DNA of 64,000 bases. Origin: Pseudotabrizicola formosa (lineage in GTDB: Bacteria > Pseudomonadota > Alphaproteobacteria > Rhodobacterales > Rhodobacteraceae). The position numbers and the translations under genes are program-made. Where the stretch lies: the NCBI RefSeq assembly GCF_002900965.1, contig NZ_PJOM01000002.1, forward strand, positions 1,054,001-1,118,000. The letters run 5' to 3'. The stretch's first letter is position 1. Each line of letters starts with the position of its first letter. Positions 41,488-50,813 of the stretch are shown piece by piece. The notes beneath the pieces were generated by a model. That model was not told the origin of the DNA and made no database searches. It was given only the letters and a program-made list of their open reading frames with translations.

Positions 41488-44109
41488 ATGACAGATGATG
41501 CCCGCCCCTCGCCCGATGCCCTGCTGCGCGAAGCGCAACGCGAGGGGCGTGGCACCCTCAAGATCTTTCTCGGTGCCGCCCCCGGTGTCGGGAAAACCTA
41601 TGAAATGCTTCTCGAAGGCGCAGAAAAGCTTGAGGCTGGCGCGGATGTGGTGATTGGCATCGTCGAGACCCACGGCCGGAAAGAAACCGAGGCGCTGGTC
41701 TCGCCCCTGCCAGTGATCCCTCGCAAGACCATCGACTACAAGGGCCAGACACTGACCGAGATGGACCTCGATACAGTCCTTGAGCGGCGGCCGGAGATTG
41801 TCCTGGTCGACGAATTGGCCCACACCAACGCGCCCGGAAGTCGGCATCCCAAGCGATGGCAGGATATCGAGGAGTTGTTGGCCGCAGGCATCGACGTGAT
41901 GACCACGGTCAACATTCAGCACGTCGAAAGCCTCAATGACATCGTGGGCAGCTTCACCCATGTCCGCGTGCGGGAGACCGTACCCGACAAGGTGTTCGAG
42001 AACGCCGAGATCGAGTTGATTGACCTGCCGCCCGAGGACCTGATCCAAGCGGCTGGACGCCGGCAAGGTCTACGTTCCAGACCAGGCCCGCCACGCGCTT
42101 GACCACTTCTTCTCGAAGGGCAATCTGCTGGCGCTGCGGGAACTCGCCCTGCGCCATGCCGCACAATATGTCGATGCCCGCATTCAGGAGCACAAGAACG
42201 TCACCGGCAAGGAGAACGGCTACACCGGTGGGCAGCGGCTTCTGGTTGCCGTCTCCCAGGCGGCCGGATGCGAGCAGGTGGTGCGTTCTGCAAAGCGGCT
42301 CGCCGATGCGCTGAAAGCCCCGATGATCGCTCTCTACGTCGAAACTCCGGCCGCTGCGCGCTTCAGCGATCCCGAAAAAACGCAACTCGGCCGCAACCTG
42401 TCACTCGCGGCATCATTGGGGGCCACCCTGCAATCGGTCCCCGCAACCTCGGCGCAGGAAGCCATACTTTCACAAGCCAGGGAAATGCGTGCAACACAGC
42501 TGGTCCTCGGCAGGTCGCGCGGCAGCGGCGGCTGGTTCAGGAGGCGCGACCGGGTCGTTCAGGACATCCTGGACCGTACGACCGGCATCGCAGTCCATGT
42601 CATCCGCTTCGACGAAACCCCACGCGCGCGCGACTGGCGGCGACTGCTGCCCCGCGAAAACTGGACCGGGGACGTAGTTGGGATCGCATCGGTGGGGGTG
42701 CTGACACTGATCGCCTATCTCGCGCAGGGCTGGATCGGGCGGGGTCCGATCGACATGCTGTATCTGGTGCCGGTCATTGCGACCGCCAGCTTTTACGGTT
42801 CCCGCGCAGGCCTTGTCGCGGCTATCGCTGCCGGGATCGCCTACAACTTCTTCTTCCTCGCCCCGGTCTACACCTTCATCATCTATAGTCCCGCCAATGT
42901 CATCACGGCAGTCTTGCTGGTGATCGTGGCGGTCATCACCAGTCAACTCGCGGCCCGCGCACGGGCCGCCGCGGCACTTGCCATGCGCAGCGCCCGCGAG
43001 AACGCCGGTCTCGCCCGTTTCGCCACGCGCCTTGGCGCTGCGAGCACCACGGAAGAGACGGCACAACTTATCAGAGATGAGCTACGGTCGTTGCTGGCGG
43101 TGCAGACGATCGTGCTGCACCGCTCCGGGGACAGCGTTGAGATCAGCGCGTTCGGACAAACAAAGCCGAAACTCACCCCCATTGATCAAGCGGCGGCCGA
43201 GTGGGTTATGGAGCACGGCGAAGACGCCGGCTTGGCAACCAACACACTCACGGCCAGCGAGTGGCAGTTCCGCCCCCTCAAGACGTCACTCGGGACGCTT
43301 GCGGTGCTGGGGTTCCGCGGACCACCGGGTCGCGATCCCATTCCCACCGAGCGCGCAGCACTGGCAGAGAGCCTGATCGACCAGGCAGCACTTGCCCACG
43401 AGCGTCTGAAGCTGGAAACCGACATGCGCGACATGGAGGTGGTCCGCCAACGCGACAGCCTGCGTGCGGCGTTGCTCGCGTCGCTCAGCCACGACTTGCG
43501 CACACCTCTGACGGCCGTGACGGCGCTGAACTTGTCGAGACGGTGCGCAGCGAGGCCCGCAGGTTGAACCGCTTCCTGTCCGACCTGTTGGACCTGACCC
43601 GGATCGAAGAAGGGGCCGTCACTCCCGATCTTGTCCCGACGGATCTGACCGACGTTATCGCCTCTGCGGTCGGCGACCTGGCCAAGACGTTGGCAGGGCG
43701 CAAGGTACAGACCTCAATCGACCCGAACCTGCCTCTCGTGCGGGCCGACGCGGTTCTGTTGAACCACGCGCTCCTGAACCTGGTCGACAATGCGGCCAAG
43801 TATTCGCCGCAGGAGGAACCGATCGAGATTATCGCGCGGATGGGGCGGCGCGGCCCGGTGATCGACGTGCTCGACGGTGGCCCCGGCATTCCCCAGGGCA
43901 GCGAACAGCGCATTTTCGACCGCTTCGCCCGCGGCGAGACATCGGATCGCACCGGCGGATCGGGGCTCGGCCTTGCCATCGTCAAGGGCTTTGCAGAGGC
44001 GATGGGCTTCACGGTCGAGGCCGCGCGGCGCCAGGGCGGCGGATCACGCTTCACCATCCGTATCCCCCATGAGGCTACAGTCCACGTGTCGATGGAGGAC
44101 ATCGCGTGA
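41488..44109 (+). pseudogene. kdpD: kdpD sensor kinase, broken by a frameshift and an internal deletion
   Basis: The reading frame changes twice. Frame 1 (41488 to about 42048) holds the KdpD domain (GAAPGVGKTYEML, VDELAHTNAPGSRH, TTVNIQHVESLND). At 42047-42048 one extra A shifts the frame; the expected QRLDAGKVYVPDQ resumes in the next frame. That frame runs to about 43530 through the USP-like domain, four membrane helices, GAF and LSHDLRTPLTAVTA. There an out-of-frame deletion removes the residues after the acceptor His, and LVETVRSEARRLNRF ... GSGLGLAIVKGF continues in a third frame to 44109. The protein would be truncated at 42102. Confidence 0.85.
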
Positions 44110-44376
44110 GCGGACACATCCTGATCGTCGACGACGAAATGCCGATCCGCCGCCTTCTTCGTGTTGCCATCGAGCGCAGCGGATATGCGACCGTCGAGGC
44201 GGATTGCGGAGCGGCCGCGCTCGATGCCCTTCGACGGTCCGTGCCGAAGCTCGTGCTTCTGGACCTGGGTCTACCCGACCGCGACGGGCTGGAACTGATC
44301 GGGGCGTTCCGCGAGAAACTCGTCCCGATCATCGTGCTGACGGCCAGAGAGGCATCGAGCGAGAAAGTCGCTGCCC
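44106..44376 (+). pseudogene. kdpE: kdpE response regulator, truncated
   Basis: The N-terminal receiver domain of KdpE (ILIVDDEMPIRRLLRVA, phospho-Asp in LLDLGLPDRDG, IIVLTAREASSEKVAAL) is intact for about 90 codons. The sequence then passes into an unrelated fragment; the rest of the receiver and the whole DNA-binding domain are missing. Translation would run on out of register to 44705. The start overlaps the kdpD end. Confidence 0.8.
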
Positions 44377-44541
44377 TTGGCCGAACGCCATGTCAGCCGA
44401 CAGCTGCGGCTCGCATATCTCGCCCCGGGGGTTCTCAAGCGCTTGGTCTACAAGCGGGAGGTGCCCGCCGTGACCCTGTTGAAACTGACCGATGTCGCGG
44501 CCTTGCCGTGGCACGAACAGCCGGAGCGGGTGTTCGACTGA
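44377..44541 (+). pseudogene. C-terminal fragment of a serine recombinase-like protein
   Basis: 55 codons reading LAERHVSRQLRLAYLAPGVL ... LTDVAALPWHEQPERVFD then TGA, fused directly to the truncated kdpE. The LAYLAP...L and PW-x-EQ ending resembles the C-terminus of site-specific serine recombinases found in Rhodobacterales mobile elements. No start and no catalytic domain are present. It marks the deletion endpoint and is a trace of a mobile element. Confidence 0.5.
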
Positions 44542-44544
44542 GCC

Positions 44545-45381
44545 TCAGTGAAAGCTCGCCTGAAACGTTGTCGCCGTCAGCGAGACATGCGCGTCCAGTG
44601 GCGGGTGCAGCTCGAACGCCTTCGGCTCGCGCGAGAAATTCCACAGCCGAAATAGCCGCCATTCCGACCGGCGCTCCTCGGCCACGGCCAGTTCGTTGCG
44701 GGTGATGTGGAAGGGCGTGCGCTCCCAGCCGTTCGTGGTCTTGACCTCGATAAGCCGGGGTAGCCCGTCTAGGGCGAAACTCGCGATGTCGTAGCCCGCG
44801 CCGTCGCCATCCTCCTCCGACACCCAGCGCACCTTGCGCGCCAGATCGTCACGTCCTGCCGTCCGCAATGCCGCCCGTTCATGCGCGAGAACGCGTTCCT
44901 CGCCAGCGCGGCCGAGGGCCCGGGTGCGCTCGTCCCGGCCCGCCACGTCGAACTTGCGGGCGATGTGCAGCATCTGGTCCAGTTCCTGCGGCGGCGGCTG
45001 GTTCGACAGCGTCGGCGGCGGTCCGATCCAGATTTGCGCCGCCTCGCGTAGGGCCACGGCCGGTTGCAGCCCCGGCTGGCGCCCGAGCCAGGCCGGGTTC
45101 AGCGCCAGCCATCGGGCAACGGCAACCACCAAGGTCATCTGGAAGTTGAACGCGGGTTTGTAGCCGGGGATCCAGTCCTCGCCGAGCCCCTTCAGCACTG
45201 CGCTGATGTTCTGGTGTTTGAACTCGACGGACCCCTCGGACCGGTCGTTCAGCAGCGGCAGGAGCGCGCGGCGGTGCTCGGCCTTGCTGTAGCGGCGCGC
45301 GGAGATGTCGTCGGCCAGCATCGCGAAGTAATCCGCGACGATCAGGTCGTTCTCTTCATCCGTCCAGGGCCCGTTCGACAT
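44545..45381 (-). CDS. DUF3883 domain-containing protein
   Basis: 278 residues. The C-terminal about 110 residues match DUF3883, a nuclease-like fold: ALGRAGEERVLAHERAAL, then GYDIASFALDGLPRLIEVKTT with the D...ExK pattern, then TRNELAVAEERRSEWRLFRLWNF. The N-terminal half (DEENDLIVADYFAMLADDIS, KHQNISAVLKGLGEDWIPGYKP) recurs in proteins of defence islands and mobile elements. It may bind or cut DNA; no partner gene is seen. It is the last gene before the tRNA-Ser. Confidence 0.75.
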   Translation of the reverse strand: MSNGPWTDEENDLIVADYFAMLADDISARRYSKAEHRRALLPLLNDRSEGSVEFKHQNISAVLKGLGEDWIPGYKPAFNFQMTLVVAVARWLALNPAWLGRQPGLQPAVALREAAQIWIGPPPTLSNQPPPQELDQMLHIARKFDVAGRDERTRALGRAGEERVLAHERAALRTAGRDDLARKVRWVSEEDGDGAGYDIASFALDGLPRLIEVKTTNGWERTPFHITRNELAVAEERRSEWRLFRLWNFSREPKAFELHPPLDAHVSLTATTFQASFH

Positions 45382-45721
45382 TGCGCCAGGCTATGGGCGC
45401 GAAGTCTGTTTGTCATCAGAGACTTCCGGCAGGGTCCTGGCTCGCTTCGGACGCTTCCGCCGGACTTGGGGATCGGCCGCCGCGGAGCCGTCCTTCCGAC
45501 CGCCCTGCGCCTTCGTGTCAGTCTCCGCCACCGGATTATCTCGCGAACGGGGCGAACCCATGAACCCGGCAACCCATTGGAATTTCGTGGATGTTTTACG
45601 CCGTCCCGTGACCATCGAGGGGCGCTCGAAGAGAGACACGGGCAATTCGGAGACCCATTCTGCGTCAAGCGCCCAGTCTCCGAAGGGCGGATGGCGCTGC
45701 CAACGCCCTTTGAAACCAAAA

Positions 45722-45744
45722 GAAAAAAGGCCCCAATCGGGGCC
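45722..45744 (-). terminator. Terminator of tRNA-Ser
   Basis: Read on the minus strand, GGCCCC (45744-45739), a GATT loop and GGGGCC (45734-45729) are followed by TTTTTTC. It lies 26 bp after the tRNA 3' end. The region 45382-45721 between it and the DUF3883 gene shows nothing I can support. Confidence 0.75.
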
Positions 45745-45769
45745 CTTGGACGGATTCAGTATCTGAATG

Positions 45770-45857
45770 TGGCGGAGTGGAAGGGATTCGAACCCTCGAG
45801 ACGTTGCCGTCTGCACCCTTAGCAGGGGTGTGCCTTCGACCACTCGGCCACCACTCC
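45770..45857 (-). tRNA. tRNA-Ser (anticodon GCU)
   Basis: 88 nt with the long variable arm of serine tRNAs. The acceptor stem is GGAGTGG/CCACTCC, the anticodon loop CTGCTAA gives GCT, the T-loop is GGTTCGAATCC, and CCA is encoded. The D-arm GCCGAGTGGTCGAAGGC is standard. Its 3' end faces the kdp region, the side on which elements that insert at tRNA genes are found. Confidence 0.93.
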
Positions 45858-46324
45858 ACCGACCCGTTTAAAGAGGCGGCGCGGCGGGGGCAAGGGGCTG
45901 TGTCGAAATAATCTGCAGCGCTCTGCTTACCGACATGGCTGGCCGGGGCGGCCCTGTCGCGGCGCGTCATCTGCCCAGAACGGGGTTGTGCGCCACAGGC
46001 GCCGGATGGGCCTCAAACACGGGGTCAAGCTGCATCGGGCGCAGGTGCGGGGTGCGGACAAAGCTCGCCCCGTTGCCCGCCAGTGGCCCGCTCCCCTTGG
46101 CAGGTAGCGCCACAGCATGCGGTGCCAGCCTGGCGCGCAGAAATGGCCGCCGGACATGTGGCCCGCCGCAAAGCCTTGAGCCCTGAACGTCCCGCTCTGC
46201 AAGACATCTCCGGTCGGAGGGCCTACGCGCAGCTTGTCCCCCTCTTGCACCACCGCCGATCGCAGCGCGCTTCCTGATGTGGCGCTGTCCGATCCGATGG
46301 CCGCCGCCCGGCGACCAACAACCG

Positions 46325-46525
46325 CAGGTTTTTGAAGTGATCTACCTCGCGGGCTTTGCCCCCGCACTGAACGCTTTCCTGGCCTTCCTGCCCGGCACTC
46401 AGGCCGAAATGGTGGTCATCGCCATCTTCGCCGGGGCAGATCTGGCCTATGTGGTCAGCTATCACCTCTTGCGCATCATCCTGGTGATCCTGCCTGCGCC
46501 GATCGTGGCGCGACTCTTTCGCTAG
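46325..46525 (+). pseudogene. C-terminal fragment of an AbrB-family membrane transporter
   Basis: About 66 codons (YLAGFAPALNAFLAFLPGTQ, then AEMVVIAIFAGADLAYVVSY and HHLLR-like ending) match the last two helices of AbrB-family (ammonia monooxygenase-like) transporters. The N-terminal nine-tenths is missing. The 45858-46324 stretch before it contains no supported gene, only degenerate sequence. It ends convergent with doeB. Confidence 0.6.
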
Positions 46526-47517
46526 CCCGGCATCTCAACCGCCACCACCGCCACACAATCCCCCGGCTTCACGATTCCCGGAAAATGCCGCGCGGTGAAC
46601 AGCCCGCCCCGGCGCAGCCGCACCTCCATGGGCTCTGCCCCGGTGCGCCCTGTGGGATAGATCAGCGCAATCACCTGACCCGCCGCCACCCGGTCGCCCA
46701 GATCGGCGGTAAACCGGATCAGCCCGCCGTCTTCGGCAAAGGCAAAGCAATCCCCATCCGGCATATCCAGCCATTGCGTCGGTCGCGCCTGCACCAAGCC
46801 GCGCAAGATCCCCGCCGCCATCAGCAGGTTGCGCAAGCCATCCACCGCAACGCCAACAGTCCGCGCCGATGCCGTACCGCCGCCGCCCAATTCGGTGGTG
46901 ACAAAGACGCGCCCCATCTCTTCGGCCGCGGTGTCATACATGCCCACCGCATCAATCTCCAGCATCCGCACCGAATAGGGCGCACCAAAGGCCCGCACCA
47001 GCCGGAAGGCCTCGGCCTCCTGCGCCTTGTCGGGCAGGATGTGAGCCGCGCAGAATGGCAGAAAATCCAGTGTCTTGCCGCCCGAATGGAAATCCACCAC
47101 CACATCGGCCATCGGCAACAGGACGCGCTGAAAGTAATCGGCAATCTTTTCCGTCACCGTGCCATCGGGCCGCCCCGGAAAGCTGCGGTTCAGATTGCCC
47201 CGGTCGATGGGCGAGGTCCGCGTCCCCGCCGCGAAGGCGGGCTGGTTCATCGCGGGCACAAGGATGACACGCCCCGTTACGTCTTCGGCCCGCAACCTGC
47301 GCGCCAGATCGAACAGCGCGACCGGCCCTTCATATTCGTCACCATGATTGCCCCCGGTCAGCAGCGCCGTCGGCCCTGCCCCGTTCTTCACCACACAGAC
47401 CGGGATCATCACCGACCCCCAGGCCGCATCGTCCCGGCTGTAGGGCAGGCGCAGAAAGCCGTGCTGCACACCATCGGCGTCAAAATCCACCGTCGCGGTG
47501 ATCGGAGAGTCGCGCAT
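46522..47517 (-). CDS. doeB: N-acetyl-L-2,4-diaminobutyrate deacetylase (ectoine catabolism)
   Basis: 331-residue zinc enzyme of the aspartoacylase/succinylglutamate desuccinylase family. The metal site is GGNHGDEYEGP (His and Glu) with a later His in VVDFHSGG, and NRSFPG follows the family pattern. DoeB removes acetate from N-alpha-acetyl-diaminobutyrate, the product of ectoine ring opening. The doeA gene is immediately upstream on the same strand with 3 bp between them, which supports the assignment over a generic deacylase. Confidence 0.85.
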   Translation of the reverse strand: MRDSPITATVDFDADGVQHGFLRLPYSRDDAAWGSVMIPVCVVKNGAGPTALLTGGNHGDEYEGPVALFDLARRLRAEDVTGRVILVPAMNQPAFAAGTRTSPIDRGNLNRSFPGRPDGTVTEKIADYFQRVLLPMADVVVDFHSGGKTLDFLPFCAAHILPDKAQEAEAFRLVRAFGAPYSVRMLEIDAVGMYDTAAEEMGRVFVTTELGGGGTASARTVGVAVDGLRNLLMAAGILRGLVQARPTQWLDMPDGDCFAFAEDGGLIRFTADLGDRVAAGQVIALIYPTGRTGAEPMEVRLRRGGLFTARHFPGIVKPGDCVAVVAVEMPG

Positions 47518-47520
47518 CCC

Positions 47521-48702
47521 CTACCCTTTCACGAACAGCTGGCGCGGCACATCGGCCAGACAGTCGACGCCCGTCTCGGTGATCAGGATGCTTTCGGTGA
47601 TCTCCAGCCCCATATCCTCCAGCCACAGCCCGGTCATGAAATGGAAGGTCATCCCCGGCTGCAACACCGTGTGATCGCCCCGGCGCAACGACATCGTGCG
47701 CTCGCCCCAGTCCGGCGGATAGCTGACGCCGATGCCATAGCCGGTGCGGCTGTCCTTCTGGAACCCGAACCGCGCCAGCGTGTCGAAGAAGCCGACCGCG
47801 ATATCCTCGCAGGTATTGCCCGGTTTGGCCGCCGCCAGGCCCGCCGCCATGCCCTCCAGCACCGCTTCTTCGGCGCGCAGGAAAGCATCCGTCGGCTTGC
47901 CCAGAAACAGCGTGCGCGACAGCGGCACATGATAGCGGTTCACGCAGCCCGCAATTTCAAAGAAGGTGCCCTCACCCGATTTCAGCGGGCTGTCATCCCA
48001 TGTCAGATGCGGGGCCGCCGCATCGGCCCCCGACGGCAGCATCGGCACAATCGCCGGATAATCGCCGCCGATCCCCGGCACACCGCGCAAGGATGCGTCA
48101 TAGATTTCGGCCACCAGATCGCATTTGCGCATGCCCGGTTCCGCCACATCGACAATGCGGCGGTGCATTTCAGAAACCACTTTAGCTGCATCGCGCATAT
48201 AACTGATTTCACGCGCAGATTTCACTGCACGCTGCCAGTTCACCAGCGCCGTTGCATCCACCAGCTCTGCCCCCGGCAGACCTGTCAGCAACGTGCGGTA
48301 AGCGGCGGCGGTGAACCAGTAATTGTCCATCTCCACCCCGATCCTGCCCCGCGCCAGACCACGCGCCGCCAGATGCGCGCACAGGTCCTGCATCGGATGC
48401 CGTTCGGTGGACTGCACATAATGGTCGGCATAGGCCAGCATATCACCGGGTTCCAGCCAGGCGGTGCGCCGCGCCCCCTCGCGGTCCATTCCCCGACCCC
48501 ACCAGAACACGGCACCCTCCAGCGGCACCACCACGCCCTGATGCACATAGAATGACCAGCCGTCATAGCCGGTCAGCCAGTTCATGTTGCTTGGATCTGA
48601 CACGATCAGACAGTCCAGCCCCCGGGCTGCCATCTCGGTCCGCACCCGTTCCAGTCGGGTGGCAAATTCTTCTCGGTCAAATTTCAGCTTTGGCGTGATC
48701 AT
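47521..48702 (-). CDS. doeA: Ectoine hydrolase
   Basis: 393-residue M24 (creatinase/prolidase fold) enzyme that opens the ectoine ring. N-terminal domain: CLIVSDPSNMNWLTGYDGWSFYVHQGVV. C-terminal pita-bread domain: NWQRAVKSAREISYMRDAAKV, FFEIAGCVNRYHVPLSRTLFLG, GYGIGVSYPPDWGE and a TESILITETG end. As usual for DoeA, the full metal-ligand set of prolidases is not evident. ATG 48702 follows GAGGGGCCG. It is divergent from the DoeX regulator and precedes doeB. Confidence 0.88.
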   Translation of the reverse strand: MITPKLKFDREEFATRLERVRTEMAARGLDCLIVSDPSNMNWLTGYDGWSFYVHQGVVVPLEGAVFWWGRGMDREGARRTAWLEPGDMLAYADHYVQSTERHPMQDLCAHLAARGLARGRIGVEMDNYWFTAAAYRTLLTGLPGAELVDATALVNWQRAVKSAREISYMRDAAKVVSEMHRRIVDVAEPGMRKCDLVAEIYDASLRGVPGIGGDYPAIVPMLPSGADAAAPHLTWDDSPLKSGEGTFFEIAGCVNRYHVPLSRTLFLGKPTDAFLRAEEAVLEGMAAGLAAAKPGNTCEDIAVGFFDTLARFGFQKDSRTGYGIGVSYPPDWGERTMSLRRGDHTVLQPGMTFHFMTGLWLEDMGLEITESILITETGVDCLADVPRQLFVKG

Positions 48703-48816
48703 CGGCCCCTCACACATGCGTATGCGCAAGGCTTGCGCCCGTTTCCCTGCCCGTCAAGCCCCCCGCTTGCACCCAGCGTCGTGATGGTGTTGGCTGCTCC
48801 GCAAAGGGGCCTGACG

Positions 48817-49287
48817 ATGCGGCTGGATGCGATTGATCTGAAAATCCTGGATGCCGTGCAGCGCGACGGTCGCATCACCAAGCTGCGGCTGGCCGAAGCG
48901 GCGGGCCTGTCGCCGACCCCGGTCTGGCTGCGCCTGCGGCGGCTGGAGCAATCGGGGCTGATCGCGGGCTATCATGCCCGGCTGGCCCCGCGCAAAGTCA
49001 CGCCCTTTGCGGCCGTGATCATGGAAATCACCTTGTCAAACCACCGTCAGGCCGATTTTGACCGGTTCGAGCGTGCAGTGAAGGCCGCGCCGCAGGTGGT
49101 GGCGATCTGGTCCGTCGGGGGCAAGGTGGACTATTTCCTCAAAATCCTGACCCCGGATATCGAGGCCTATCAAAGCCTTGTCGATCACTGGCTTGCCAGT
49201 GACATCGGGATCGAGCGCTATTTCACCTATGTCGTCACCCGCACGGTGAAAGACGACCCTGATTTCCCGCTTGCCCTGCTGGGCTAG
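48817..49287 (+). CDS. doeX: AsnC/Lrp-family regulator of ectoine degradation
   Basis: 156 residues. The N-terminal helix-turn-helix is LDAIDLKILDAVQRDGRITKLRLAEAAGLSPTPVWLRLRRLEQSGLIAGY. The C-terminal RAM/Lrp ligand domain follows (FAAVIMEITL, VVAIWSVGGKVDYFLKILTPD). Its place between divergent doeA and doeD identifies it as DoeX, the AsnC-type regulator of this cluster. An in-frame ATG at 48786 is possible but the family start is at 48817. Confidence 0.85.
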   Translation: MRLDAIDLKILDAVQRDGRITKLRLAEAAGLSPTPVWLRLRRLEQSGLIAGYHARLAPRKVTPFAAVIMEITLSNHRQADFDRFERAVKAAPQVVAIWSVGGKVDYFLKILTPDIEAYQSLVDHWLASDIGIERYFTYVVTRTVKDDPDFPLALLG

Positions 49288-49317
49288 AGACTCTCTCTAC
49301 AGCTGATCTGATTTACA

Positions 49318-49351
49318 GACCAAACCTTTTGCGAAACCCGGATGTTTGGTC
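49318..49351. promoter_or_regulatory. Inverted repeat between doeX and doeD
   Basis: GACCAAAC (49318-49325) and GTTTGGTC (49344-49351) are perfect 8-bp inverted arms 18 bp apart, in the 116-bp gap before doeD. There is no T-run, so it could be an operator, perhaps for DoeX, rather than a terminator. Confidence 0.35.
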
Positions 49352-49403
49352 CCCTTCTCCGGGTCTGGCCTGCCATGCTGCGCCCAGCACAAAGGAACGC
49401 AGC

Positions 49404-50777
49404 ATGACCGACCGCGCCAATGACCTGACCGCCTGGGACCGTGACCATTTCTTTCACCCCTCCACCCCGGCAGGCCAGCATGCGCGCGGAGACAGCCCGC
49501 GCCGCCAGATTGTGGGCGGCGATGGCGTGCATATCGTGGATTCCGCTGGCATACGCAGCCTTGATGCCTTTGGCGGGCTGTATTGCGTCAACGTGGGTTA
49601 CGGTCGTACGGAAATCGCCGATGCCATGGCCGCACAGGCGCGCGATCTGGCCTATTACCACGCCTATGCCGGCCACGGCACCGAGGCCAGCATCACGCTG
49701 GCCCGCATGATCATCGAACGCGCGCCCCCGAACATGAGCCGGGTGTATTTCGGCCTGTCAGGCTCTGATGCGAATGAAACCAACATCAAACTTGTCTGGT
49801 ATTACAACAATATCCTTGGCCGGCCCGAGAAGAAAAAGATCATCAGCCGCTGGCGTGGCTATCACGGGTCGGGCGTGATGACTGGCAGCCTGACCGGGTT
49901 GCAGATCTTCCACGACCATTTCGACCTGCCCCGCGCGCCGATCCTGCACAGTGACGCGCCCTATTACTTCCGCCGCGATGACCTGTCGCTGACGGAGGAG
50001 CAATTTTCGGCCCGCTGTGCGCAGCGGCTTGAGGACATGATCGTGGCGGAAGGCCCCGACACCATCGCCGCCTTCTGGGCCGAACCCGTGCTCGGCACCG
50101 GCGGCATCGTGCCGCCACCGGCAGGCTATTGGCCGGCCATTCAGGCTGTGCTGACGAAATACGATATCCTGCTGGTCGCGGATGAGGTGGTCACAGGCTT
50201 TGGCCGTCTGGGCACCATGTTCGGGTCGGATCATTACGGCATGACGCCCGATCTGATCACCATCGCCAAGGGGCTGACCTCGGCCTATGCGCCACTGTCT
50301 GGGTCGATCGTGTCAGACAAGATCTGGCAGGTGCTTGTCGAAGGGGCCGACCGGATGGGGCCGATGGGCCATGGCTGGACCTATTCCGCCCACCCGGTCT
50401 GCGCTGCTGCCGGGCTGGCGAACCTGAAACTGATCGACGATCTGGGTCTGGTGGACAATGCCGGCACCACCGGCGCTTATCTGCGCAAAGGCTTGCAGGA
50501 CGCGCTTTGCGCCCACCCCAATGTTGGCGATGTCCGGGGCGAAGGCATGCTGGCCGCCGTGGAACTGGTCGCCGACCGCGACAGCCGCCGCTTTTACGAC
50601 CCGGCGCAGAAGATCGGCCCCCGGATTGCCGCCGCCATGCTTGAACGCGGCGTGATTGCCCGCGCGATGCCGCAAGGCGAAATCCTCGGCTTTGCCCCGC
50701 CGCTGTGCCTGACCACGGCAGAGGCCGACACCATCATCAGCGTCACTGCCGATGCCATCAGCGCCACCTTGGGCTGA
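49404..50777 (+). CDS. doeD: Diaminobutyrate aminotransferase (ectoine catabolism)
   Basis: 457-residue class III PLP aminotransferase. The PLP-binding segment is ILLVADEVVTGFGRLGTMFG with Asp, and the Schiff-base Lys is in PDLITIAKGLTSAYAPL. HPSTPAGQHARGD at the N-terminus and WTYSAHPVCAAAGLAN are typical of the DoeD/omega-amino acid group. DoeD turns diaminobutyrate into aspartate semialdehyde. DoeC, the semialdehyde dehydrogenase, is not in the window. The ATG at 49404 follows AAAGGAACGCAGC. Confidence 0.82.
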   Translation: MTDRANDLTAWDRDHFFHPSTPAGQHARGDSPRRQIVGGDGVHIVDSAGIRSLDAFGGLYCVNVGYGRTEIADAMAAQARDLAYYHAYAGHGTEASITLARMIIERAPPNMSRVYFGLSGSDANETNIKLVWYYNNILGRPEKKKIISRWRGYHGSGVMTGSLTGLQIFHDHFDLPRAPILHSDAPYYFRRDDLSLTEEQFSARCAQRLEDMIVAEGPDTIAAFWAEPVLGTGGIVPPPAGYWPAIQAVLTKYDILLVADEVVTGFGRLGTMFGSDHYGMTPDLITIAKGLTSAYAPLSGSIVSDKIWQVLVEGADRMGPMGHGWTYSAHPVCAAAGLANLKLIDDLGLVDNAGTTGAYLRKGLQDALCAHPNVGDVRGEGMLAAVELVADRDSRRFYDPAQKIGPRIAAAMLERGVIARAMPQGEILGFAPPLCLTTAEADTIISVTADAISATLG

Positions 50778-50813
50778 AACAGACCAATGGGGGCTACCGG
50801 GCCCCTCCCAGGT

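Noticed and set aside
45410-45766. 118-codon plus-strand frame between DUF3883 and tRNA-Ser
   Set aside because: It runs into the tRNA terminator, has no ribosome site and no family features.
45927-46367. Open frames in the region between tRNA-Ser and the AbrB fragment
   Set aside because: No frame shows a recognisable domain or a ribosome site; probably degenerate sequence.
46585-48555. 656-codon open frame on the plus strand opposite doeB and doeA
   Set aside because: Composition is His/Arg/Pro-rich without motifs; the doe genes on the other strand are well supported.
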